A stretch of DNA of 5,192 nucleotides, taken from JALOOE01 sp964423545. GTDB lineage: Bacteria > Chloroflexota > Anaerolineae > CG2-30-64-16. Numbering within the stretch: position 1 is the first letter of the stretch; every line of letters begins with the position of its first letter. Below are positions 1 to 5,192 of this stretch, piece by piece. Made by a program: the position numbers and the translations under genes. Location of the stretch: assembly GCA_964423545.1 (NCBI GenBank), contig CAYRFV010000353.1:1-5192 (forward strand), written 5' to 3'. The notes under the pieces were generated by a model, which had not been told where the DNA came from, did no database searches, and was given only the letters and a program-made list of their open reading frames with translations.

Positions 1-1068
1 GCGTGGCTGCGCGGCGAGCGCCGGGTCGGAACGGGCGCCGTTCCGACCCGGCCGCGACGCAAGCCCGCAGGCTGGCTGACGATTCGCGGGGCGCGGGCCA
101 ACAATCTGTGCGGTGACACGATCAGGCTGCCGCTGGGCGTGCTCGCAGGCATCTGCGGCGTCTCCGGCTCCGGCAAGAGCACGCTCCTGATCGATACGCT
201 GGGTCAGGCTTTGGCGCCCAGGAAGCAGACGACCTCAGTAGCGCGGGAGCCGGTGGAACCCGGTGAACACGATGCCATTGAAGGGGCGCCCGCCCGCGCC
301 ATCGTGGTCGACCCAGCGCGCGCCGGGCTGCACAGCCCCCTCAGCTTCCTCGACCTCGGAAAGCCGCTGCGCGCGCTGTACGCGGCGAGCGAAGATGCCA
401 TGGCGTTGGGCATCACCGAAGAACGGCTTGGCGAACGATGCTCAGCCTGCGGTGGCCGCGGGGTGATCACGTTGGAGATGGATTTCCTGCCCGATGTGCA
501 CGAGGTGTGCGAAGCGTGCAGCGGCGCTGGTCTGCCGCCGGAGGCATGGGATGTGCGACTGCATCGGGTCTCCCTGCCGCAGGTGCATGGGATGACGATC
601 GACCGGGTCTACGATCTGTTCAGCGATGAACCCGTCCTCGCGCGGCCCCTGGCGGCCGCGCGAGCTGTCGGACTGGGTTATCTCGTGCTGCGCCAGCCTG
701 GCTACGCGTTGTCCGGCGGCGAAGCCCAGCGGCTCAAGATCGCCAGGGAGCTGTGCAAAGAGGCCAGGGCATCGACGCTGTACATCCTGGATGAGCCGAC
801 CGTCGGCCAACACCTGGAGGATGTCGTCCGGCTGAACGAGGTGCTGCATCGGCTGGTGGATGCCGGGCATACGGTCTTCGTGGTCGAGCATCACCCGAAC
901 CTGCTGGCGGCCTGCGACTGGCTGTTGGAGCTCGGGCCGGGCGGCGGTCCGGAGGGGGGCCGCGTGATTGCGAGTGGCACGCCAGAGGTTCTGGCGGGCG
1001 GAGGGACGCCGATCGCACCGTATCTGCGAGATGCGCTGGGTGGAGAAGTCGTGGGAGAACGAAGTTGA
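1..1068 (+). CDS. UvrA-like ABC ATPase (excinuclease subunit A paralogue), 3' part of gene
   Basis: The gene is open at the left edge. The frame reads through base 1 without a stop, so the GTG at 139 is internal, and 355 residues are visible. Window residues 25-50 give a UvrA domain II entry (GWLTIRGARANNL, then PLGVLAGICG). They are followed by Walker A GVSGSGKST (53-61), HDxIEG (90-95), a zinc module with Cys147, 150, 170 and 173 (C-x2-C-x19-C-x2-C, the same spacing as E. coli UvrA domain II), signature LSGGEAQRLK (237-246), Walker B LYILDEP (260-266) and the switch histidine 297. UvrA dimers scan DNA for damage and load UvrB. The stretch that should hold GRTPRSNPATY reads DPARAGLHSPLSF (104 on), and the spacer before the zinc module is shortened. 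This suggests a paralogue rather than the housekeeping UvrA, perhaps like the UvrA-type self-resistance proteins (inference). The first half, including any UvrB-binding domain, is not visible. The gene overlaps the next one by 4 bases. Confidence 0.93.
   Translation, partial: AWLRGERRVGTGAVPTRPRRKPAGWLTIRGARANNLCGDTIRLPLGVLAGICGVSGSGKSTLLIDTLGQALAPRKQTTSVAREPVEPGEHDAIEGAPARAIVVDPARAGLHSPLSFLDLGKPLRALYAASEDAMALGITEERLGERCSACGGRGVITLEMDFLPDVHEVCEACSGAGLPPEAWDVRLHRVSLPQVHGMTIDRVYDLFSDEPVLARPLAAARAVGLGYLVLRQPGYALSGGEAQRLKIARELCKEARASTLYILDEPTVGQHLEDVVRLNEVLHRLVDAGHTVFVVEHHPNLLAACDWLLELGPGGGPEGGRVIASGTPEVLAGGGTPIAPYLRDALGGEVVGERS
20..52. repeat. Perfect 15-bp inverted repeat with 3-base loop
   Basis: Bases 20-34 are exactly complementary to bases 38-52, around the loop GCG at 35-37. 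The arm begins GCCGGGTCGG and is very GC-rich, so the RNA or single-stranded DNA hairpin would be stable. It lies inside the UvrA-like coding region, in the variable linker just before the second nucleotide-binding domain, where the encoded residues (R, V, G, T, P) are poorly constrained. No T-run follows, so it is not a standard intrinsic terminator. It could be a dispersed palindromic element tolerated in a linker, or chance in GC-rich DNA, though a 15-bp perfect match is long for chance. Confidence 0.8.
1053..1058 (+). promoter_or_regulatory. Ribosome binding site for the toroid-protein gene
   Basis: GGGAGA ends 6 bases before the TTG at 1065 and lies within the last codons of the UvrA-like gene. 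It supports the TTG start and the 4-base TTGA overlap with the upstream stop. Ribosomes ending the UvrA-like gene could restart here. Confidence 0.6.
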
Positions 1069-2105
1069 CCTGGATTGCCCTGCTCCTCGCCGACCCATCC
1101 CCATGCCTGCGGGCGCTCGTCTTGCGCGAGCTCATGGGCCGAACGGACGACGATCCGGAGCTGCGCGAGCTGGCTCACCTCCGGGCGAGCGACCCCCTGG
1201 TCTCCGATCTGCTGGCGCTTCAGGCAACGGACGGCTCCTGGACAAAAGCAGATTCGATCGGTCTGGGGCACAGCGACCCGATTCAGGCTACTGCGCAGGC
1301 GCTGCTGCGACTGGGTTATCTGGGATTCGGTCCCGGCGATCCGGCCGCGCAGCGCGGCGCAGCCTGGCTGTTTGCCGCGCAGCGCCAGGACGGTGCATGG
1401 CCGCTGCCGCACGTCGCAGACGATGGAGAAGCCCGAGAAGGCTACACGCTCATCCCGCTGCAGACCTCGCTCCCGCTGCGCGGGCTCGCGGCGTGCGGTT
1501 ATGCCACCGATCCTCGCGCCGAGCGCGGCTACGAATGGCTGCTGGCGCAGCGGCTGCCGGACGGCGCATGGCCCACAGGCATCGCCTCCGGCAACTATGG
1601 CTATGTGGCAGGCTACCGGCGGTTGGCGCATTCCCGCTGGGGATGCCGTTCGAACACGACCGGCGCGCTCGCCTGTCTGTCGCTGCACCCGACCCGTCGC
1701 ACGGGCGCCGAAGCGCGACGCGCTCTGGACCTGTTGTTGGGCCGCGAAACGCGCGAGGCCGCCGTGCTCGGCTACGAAGTGGCGCGCATCATCGGCGCCG
1801 AGCTGGCCCACGGCTTCATGACCAGTTTCGCCCGCTTCGACCTGGCGCAACTGCTCGATCTCTGCTGGCGCGTTGGCGCGGCGGCCGACGACCCGCGCGT
1901 GGCCGAGATGGTCGATTTCGTCGGTGAGTTGCAGGGGCCATACGGCCTGTGGGAATACGCGGCACGACCGCAGGCTGCGCGCTGGGTGACGTTCGACCTG
2001 CTGCGCTCGCTCCTCCGGCTCAAGAGGGACGAACCGGAGGAATGGATCAGCCTGGAACCACGCACGCCGTTCCAGGCCGATCCGCGGCGCAGACAGCGCT
2101 ATTGA
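1065..2105 (+). CDS. QW-repeat alpha/alpha-toroid protein (squalene cyclase/prenyltransferase-like fold), function unknown
   Basis: This is a 346-residue cytosolic-looking protein with no signal peptide or membrane segment. It starts at TTG 1065, overlapping the stop of the UvrA-like gene (TTGA), with GGGAGA just upstream. The first in-frame ATG (1134) would remove a helix pair, LLLADPSPCLRALVLREL, that looks integral. Repeats QATDGSW (53-59), QRQDGAW (106-112), QRLPDGAW (162-169, one residue longer) and QGPYGLW (290-296) match the QxxxGxW pattern that caps helices in terpene cyclase and prenyltransferase-beta toroids. Between them are helices rich in Ala, Leu and Arg. The DxDD acid motif of class II cyclases is absent and no zinc-site pattern of prenyltransferases is evident, so cyclase or transferase activity is not supported. 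About 340 residues would be one toroid, against about 630 for squalene-hopene cyclase. Relatives of this type are sometimes carried in databases under unrelated names (recollection, not checked). The role is unknown, but the coupling suggests it works with the UvrA-like ATPase. Confidence 0.85.
   Translation: MTWIALLLADPSPCLRALVLRELMGRTDDDPELRELAHLRASDPLVSDLLALQATDGSWTKADSIGLGHSDPIQATAQALLRLGYLGFGPGDPAAQRGAAWLFAAQRQDGAWPLPHVADDGEAREGYTLIPLQTSLPLRGLAACGYATDPRAERGYEWLLAQRLPDGAWPTGIASGNYGYVAGYRRLAHSRWGCRSNTTGALACLSLHPTRRTGAEARRALDLLLGRETREAAVLGYEVARIIGAELAHGFMTSFARFDLAQLLDLCWRVGAAADDPRVAEMVDFVGELQGPYGLWEYAARPQAARWVTFDLLRSLLRLKRDEPEEWISLEPRTPFQADPRRRQRY
2050..2077. repeat. 9-bp inverted repeat near the convergent gene ends
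   Basis: GCCTGGAAC (2050-2058) pairs exactly with GTTCCAGGC (2069-2077) across a 10-base loop. It lies inside the 3' end of the toroid-protein gene and 33-60 bases beyond the stop of the minus-strand aldo/keto reductase. No U-tract follows on either strand, so I do not call it a terminator. It is at most a weak stem that might slow transcription leaving the minus-strand operon. Confidence 0.35.
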
Positions 2106-2109
2106 TGCG

Positions 2110-3036
2110 CTACATCTGTGCGAGCAGCCGTTCGATCTCTTGCGCCGTCAACAGGCGGTCGCCCGCGGCAGCGTTGGCGACCGCCTGCTCCGGTGACTTC
2201 GCGCCGGGGATGGCGACCGGGGCCGACGGATGCGAGATCACGTAGCGCAGCGCGGCCGTCGTCATCTCCAGGCCGGGCTGCACGACCGACTTGAGCCGTT
2301 CCACCGCGGCCACCTCCGCCTCGAAGCTCGCCCGGCCGCTGCCACCCACGTTCCAGCTTGTGCGGACCGAATCGGTGAAGGTCGAGGCCGCGCCGTACTT
2401 CCCCGACAGCAGCCCCTTGCGCAGCGGTCCACGGATCAGCACACCGATGCCGTGCTCGTGACAATACGGCAGGAGGCCAGCCTCCGGCTTGCGATTCAGC
2501 AGGGAATAGTCCACTTCGACGACGCTGCACGTGCCGTTGACATTGAAACGCTTGAGTACGTCCAGATCGTCGGTCGAGATGCCGTAGGCGCGCAGATAGC
2601 CGTCCCGCTTCAACGACTCGAAGCCATCCAGGTAAATCGACGGGTCCTTGACATTCCCCTCGTGGCACAACACGACATCAGCCCAATCGGTGCGCATCCG
2701 CCCCAGTGAAGCATGTACGCACAGCCGGATCATGTCGACGGTCGTCCTGGGGACGCCCTGACCGGTGCGCTCGCCCCAATGGCCTGTCTTCGTCACCACA
2801 TAGACCCGATGACGAATGCCGGCGAGCGCTCGTCCCAGCCGCTCCTCCGACAGCCCGTTGGGGATGCCATACGATTCAGCGGCATCGAAGAGGTTGACGC
2901 CATGCTCGAAGGCGCTGCGGATGGTGGCCCAGGCAGTGACCTCATCCACCGGCCCCCATTGATTGCCAATATTCCAGGTACCCAGCCCAATGGCCGAAAC
3001 CGGCCAACCGGTCTTGCCGAAGGCTCGCAGCAGCAT
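2110..3036 (-). CDS. Aldo/keto reductase family oxidoreductase
   Basis: An NAD(P)H-dependent (beta/alpha)8-barrel reductase of 308 residues, the usual family length. Numbered from the ATG at 3036, the catalytic tetrad is complete: Asp51 and Tyr56 in FDAAESYG, Lys83 in VVTKTG and His125 in VVLCHEGN. The N-terminus (LLRAFGKTGWPVSAIGLGTWNIG region) and the cofactor-loop IPG at 276-278, followed by a late Asn/Ala helix, are typical. A GTG at 3045 would add three residues. The ATG is preferred because it aligns with the family's usual M-x-x-R-x-x-G start, but neither has a strong Shine-Dalgarno. It is the last gene of the minus-strand operon, 14 bases after the Gfo/Idh/MocA stop, which suggests translational coupling. 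With two sugar-type dehydrogenases upstream, the likely substrate is a keto or aldehydo sugar or polyol (inference). The exact substrate and the NADH/NADPH preference cannot be read from the sequence. Confidence 0.93.
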   Translation of the reverse strand: MLLRAFGKTGWPVSAIGLGTWNIGNQWGPVDEVTAWATIRSAFEHGVNLFDAAESYGIPNGLSEERLGRALAGIRHRVYVVTKTGHWGERTGQGVPRTTVDMIRLCVHASLGRMRTDWADVVLCHEGNVKDPSIYLDGFESLKRDGYLRAYGISTDDLDVLKRFNVNGTCSVVEVDYSLLNRKPEAGLLPYCHEHGIGVLIRGPLRKGLLSGKYGAASTFTDSVRTSWNVGGSGRASFEAEVAAVERLKSVVQPGLEMTTAALRYVISHPSAPVAIPGAKSPEQAVANAAAGDRLLTAQEIERLLAQM

Positions 3037-3050
3037 AGCTGTCACCGTGC

Positions 3051-4205
3051 TCAGGTGCCGAAGGAGGTGCGCACGTCGACGGAGACGTTCGCGGCCGTGA
3101 CCTTCTGGAAGCGCGAGCCGGCGATGAGGCTGCGGAGCTGCTGCTCGTAGCCGGCAGCATCCAACGGCAGATCGACCGCTCGCCCCTGGAACGAAGAATA
3201 GAGCATCGCGTTCGCCAACTCCAGCGAGTTGATCCCCTCCTCTGCTTTGGCGATCAGGGGCACGCCGTCGAGGATCGCATCCACAAAATTCTGCGTGATG
3301 CCGGCGTGCTGCGGTCCATTGCCGGGCGGCACGGGGATGTCGATCTGTGACACGCTAGGCCGGCCGAACATGGTGGTGGTCGTCCGCGAGAACTCGGACA
3401 CGGGCACTTCCGTGCGCGTGAAAGTGATCTTGCCACTTTCCAGGACGACCTTGCCGTTATCGCCCGCGATCTCCAGGCGATTGGTGCCGGGCGCTTCGCC
3501 GGTCGTGGTGATGAAGACGCCGGTCGCGCCGCTCGGATACTGGAAATAGGCGGTGACATCGTCCTCGACTTCGATGTTGTGATACTTGCCCAGGCGGCAG
3601 AAGGCGAGCATCTTGTTCGGCATCCCGCACAGCCACTGCAGCAGATCGAGGTTATGCGGGCACTGGTTGAGCAGCACACCGCCGCCCTCGCCCTTCCAGG
3701 TGGCGCGCCAACCGCCCGACGCGTAGTACGCCTCCGGTCGGAACCAATCGGTGATCGTCCACTGAACGCGACGGATCTCGCCCAGGTCGCCCGACTCGAT
3801 CAGACGCTTGGTGTTGATGTACTTCGGATCGGTGCGTTGGTTGAACATCGCGGCGAAAACGACCTTCGGATCGGTGTGCGCCGCGATGAGCCGCTGCGCG
3901 TCGGCGACATGCACCGAGATCGGCTTCTCCACCAGCACGTGAATGCCGTTCTGCAGCGCATCGATGCCGATGGTCGTGTGGTCGTAGTGCGGCGTGGCAA
4001 TCAGCACGGCGTCCACATCGCCGGAGCGGATCATCGCCTCACTGCTGGTGAAGGTCTTGATTCCACTGAAGGCAGCCAGCTTTTCCGGCACGATATCGCA
4101 CACGGCCGTGACTGCGGCCCGCTTGATCTTGCCGTCCTTGAACAAGTTCATGTGGTAGCTGCCTTGGACGCCAAGACCGATGATACCCATTCTGACGCGG
4201 TCCAT
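3051..4205 (-). CDS. Gfo/Idh/MocA family oxidoreductase (complete)
   Basis: A 384-residue NAD(P)-dependent dehydrogenase, typical in length. Numbered from ATG 4205, a Rossmann fold opens with MGIIGLGVQGSY (GxGxxG at 9-14). An acidic residue in VCDI lies at the end of beta-2, EKP is at 93-95 with its catalytic-type lysine 94, and the C-terminal alpha/beta domain carries GGGVLLNQCPHNLDLLQWLCG (GGG 174-176, His184, Asp187), the active-site signature of the family. Members oxidise or reduce ring hydroxyls of inositols, sugars or sugar acids in the cytoplasm. A TTG at 4214 is in frame, but the AGGAG at 4216-4220 is only one base from it and 10 bases from the ATG, so the ATG is chosen. It lies 36 bases after the first Gfo/Idh/MocA gene and 14 bases before the aldo/keto reductase, so all three are probably one transcript. 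Substrate unknown. The family assignment is secure. Confidence 0.95.
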   Translation of the reverse strand: MDRVRMGIIGLGVQGSYHMNLFKDGKIKRAAVTAVCDIVPEKLAAFSGIKTFTSSEAMIRSGDVDAVLIATPHYDHTTIGIDALQNGIHVLVEKPISVHVADAQRLIAAHTDPKVVFAAMFNQRTDPKYINTKRLIESGDLGEIRRVQWTITDWFRPEAYYASGGWRATWKGEGGGVLLNQCPHNLDLLQWLCGMPNKMLAFCRLGKYHNIEVEDDVTAYFQYPSGATGVFITTTGEAPGTNRLEIAGDNGKVVLESGKITFTRTEVPVSEFSRTTTTMFGRPSVSQIDIPVPPGNGPQHAGITQNFVDAILDGVPLIAKAEEGINSLELANAMLYSSFQGRAVDLPLDAAGYEQQLRSLIAGSRFQKVTAANVSVDVRTSFGT

Positions 4206-4215
4206 GATACGCAAT

Positions 4216-4220
4216 CTCCT
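4216..4220 (-). promoter_or_regulatory. Ribosome binding site for the second Gfo/Idh/MocA gene
   Basis: The minus strand reads AGGAG, 10 bases before the ATG at 4205 and only 1 base before an in-frame TTG at 4214, so it decides the start in favour of the ATG. It lies in a 36-base, relatively AT-rich gap (4206-4241). No convincing promoter is visible in that gap, so the gene is probably read from upstream. Confidence 0.65.
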
Positions 4221-4241
4221 GAAGATTTGGTGTGAAACAAC

Positions 4242-5192
4242 CTATTCGGAACGTCGCGCCGCTCGGGAGTGCTTGAGCGGCAGCGGATCGATCGGAGCGG
4301 CCGGATCGGGCATGGGCGGATAGTCCGGCATCTCCAGCCCTTGCACCAGCTCATCGATCCGCACGGGGCGTCCCCACGCCATCGAGCGGTTGCCGGCGAT
4401 TCCGGTCAGGATGGACCAGGCGCCACCCCGCTGATCGGACGCGCGCAGGTACTTGTCCGGCCCGGTCGTCGGATCGAACAGCACGCCCAGCATCACGGGG
4501 TCCGCGCCGCCGTGGCCTCCGCCCGCTGTCCAGATGTCCACTTCGTAAGGGGATTGGAAGTGCGGGAAGATGCGGATGCGGGTCCCCTCCGGCTTGAGCT
4601 CGCCTGGCACCGTACCGTCGCCACTGATATAGACCGTCTCCTGCGCCACGTGCTCGATGCGGCCTTTGGTCCCAGTGATCGAGACCGTGTAGCCCTCCCA
4701 CGGGCTGAACGCATGGAGCGAATAGCTCATCGTCGCGCCACTGCGATAGCGCACCGCCAGGTGCATCGTATCCTCGATGTCGATATCGCTGCTGAAGACG
4801 CAACGATCCCGGAAGTAGCCGTCGAACTGCTCGTTTTTCAGATAGGTCTCCACCAGGCGGGGGTAGGCGCGCAGATCGAGATAGAACGGGCACTTGCCCG
4901 ACTCAGGGCAGTCCAGGCAGCGCTCGCTGCGCTGCGCAAAGCCGTAGCGCGCGGCGATTTCAGGGCGATAGAAATTGCGCGCGCCCTCGGCAACCACGCG
5001 CTCCGGCACGTCCGAAAGCCACCAGTTGATCAGGTCAAAGTGATGGGTTGCCTTATGCACCAGCAGTCCGCCCGAATTGCGCTTGTTGCGGTGCCAACGC
5101 CGGAAGTAGTCGGCGCCGTGGCGGGTGTCGAGCACCCAATGGAAATCCACCGAAACAATATCGCCGACGACACCCGACATCAGCAGATCCTT
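4242..5192 (-). CDS. Gfo/Idh/MocA family oxidoreductase with cysteine cluster, N-terminal part off the right edge
   Basis: The C-terminal 316 residues are visible. The frame is open to base 5192, so the ATG at 5180 is internal. The missing part would be the Rossmann domain with GxGxxG and EKP. Visible residues include DTRHGADYFRRWHRNK (22-37) and SGGLLVHKATHHFDLINWW (40-58), which holds the family's Gly-Gly...His...His-x-x-Asp active-site helix. Next comes a cysteine cluster (Cys92, 95 and 101, then 131), followed by conserved-looking blocks (DIDIEDTMH, HAFSPWEGY, GTKGRIEH, TAGGGHGGADPVML). The C-tail is proline-rich then basic. The family oxidises or reduces sugar or inositol hydroxyls with NAD(P). 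This protein is not a close copy of its downstream neighbour: the active-site segments differ (HKATHHFDL against NQCPHNLDL). It is the first visible gene of the minus-strand operon, and any promoter or regulator lies beyond the window. The cysteines could bind a metal or be structural; undecided. Confidence 0.93.
   Translation of the reverse strand, partial: KDLLMSGVVGDIVSVDFHWVLDTRHGADYFRRWHRNKRNSGGLLVHKATHHFDLINWWLSDVPERVVAEGARNFYRPEIAARYGFAQRSERCLDCPESGKCPFYLDLRAYPRLVETYLKNEQFDGYFRDRCVFSSDIDIEDTMHLAVRYRSGATMSYSLHAFSPWEGYTVSITGTKGRIEHVAQETVYISGDGTVPGELKPEGTRIRIFPHFQSPYEVDIWTAGGGHGGADPVMLGVLFDPTTGPDKYLRASDQRGGAWSILTGIAGNRSMAWGRPVRIDELVQGLEMPDYPPMPDPAAPIDPLPLKHSRAARRSE

Noticed and set aside
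139..1068. The GTG at 139 as the true start of the UvrA-like gene
   Set aside because: The frame is open to base 1 and residues before 139 match UvrA domain II (GWLTIRGARANNL), so the GTG is internal and the gene is cut by the window edge.
442..1104. Minus-strand frame of 220 residues opposite the UvrA-like gene
   Set aside because: Antisense shadow of the zinc module, signature and Walker B coding region; no family resemblance.
891..1850. Long minus-strand frame of 319 residues opposite the UvrA-like and toroid genes
   Set aside because: It spans two well-supported genes, has no recognisable domain, and is rich in Arg, Ala, Gln and Gly as expected of an antisense reading of GC-rich codons.
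968..1927. Plus-strand frame of 319 residues in another phase over the toroid gene
   Set aside because: Arg/Ala-dominated shadow translation; the overlapping frame has clear QW repeats and a coupled start.
2050..2077. The 9-bp stem as a terminator for either operon
   Set aside because: There is no T-run after the stem on either strand, the loop is 10 bases, and it lies inside the toroid coding sequence.
1065..2105. Naming the toroid protein a squalene-hopene cyclase
   Set aside because: It has about half the needed length and no DxDD motif; only the fold signature is supported.
2099..2668. Minus-strand frame of 189 residues overlapping the aldo/keto reductase in another phase
   Set aside because: Shadow frame; the aldo/keto reductase frame has the full catalytic tetrad over the same bases.
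3579..4235. Plus-strand frame of 218 residues opposite the complete Gfo/Idh/MocA gene
   Set aside because: Antisense reading of the conserved Rossmann and active-site codons; no ribosome site or recognised domain.
4206..4241. A promoter between the two Gfo/Idh/MocA genes
   Set aside because: The gap is 36 bases, includes the ribosome binding site, and shows no convincing -35/-10 pair; read-through is more likely.
4351..4893. Minus-strand frame of 180 residues overlapping the partial Gfo/Idh/MocA gene
   Set aside because: Arg/Gly/Ala-rich shadow with no recognisable fold.

Overview
The window is gene-dense, GC-rich bacterial DNA with no long non-coding stretch. It is split into two convergent gene blocks. 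High GC, GTG/TTG starts and the style of the proteins (a diverged UvrA paralogue, a QW-repeat toroid protein, and paired Gfo/Idh/MocA oxidoreductases with an aldo/keto reductase) would suit a member of the Chloroflexota such as the Roseiflexus/Chloroflexus group. That placement is an inference from protein style, not from any marker gene.

Plus-strand block (1-2105). The left edge cuts into a UvrA-like ABC ATPase. The window holds its second nucleotide-binding half, with intact Walker A, zinc module, signature, Walker B and switch histidine. The segment that should carry the canonical UvrA GRTPRSNPATY motif is rewritten. Its stop codon overlaps the TTG start of a 346-residue protein by 4 bases. 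That protein has four QxxxGxW-like repeats typical of alpha/alpha-toroid (squalene cyclase/prenyltransferase-like) folds, but lacks the DxDD acid motif of class II terpene cyclases. The two genes are probably translationally coupled.

Minus-strand block (5192-2110). Transcription runs leftwards through a Gfo/Idh/MocA oxidoreductase whose Rossmann half lies off the right edge. After a 36-base gap comes a second, complete Gfo/Idh/MocA oxidoreductase, and after a 14-base gap an aldo/keto reductase. This looks like an operon of NAD(P)-dependent dehydrogenases acting on a sugar, sugar acid or inositol-type substrate. No transporter, kinase or regulator is visible, so the substrate cannot be named.

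The stop codons of the two blocks are only 4 bases apart (2106-2109), so there is no room for a terminator between them. Structural oddities include a perfect 15-bp inverted repeat inside the linker of the UvrA-like gene and a cysteine cluster in the first Gfo/Idh/MocA protein. No mobile element, CRISPR array or RNA gene was recognised. Most of the window is ordinary metabolism. The UvrA-paralogue/toroid pair is the part most likely to hide something undescribed.
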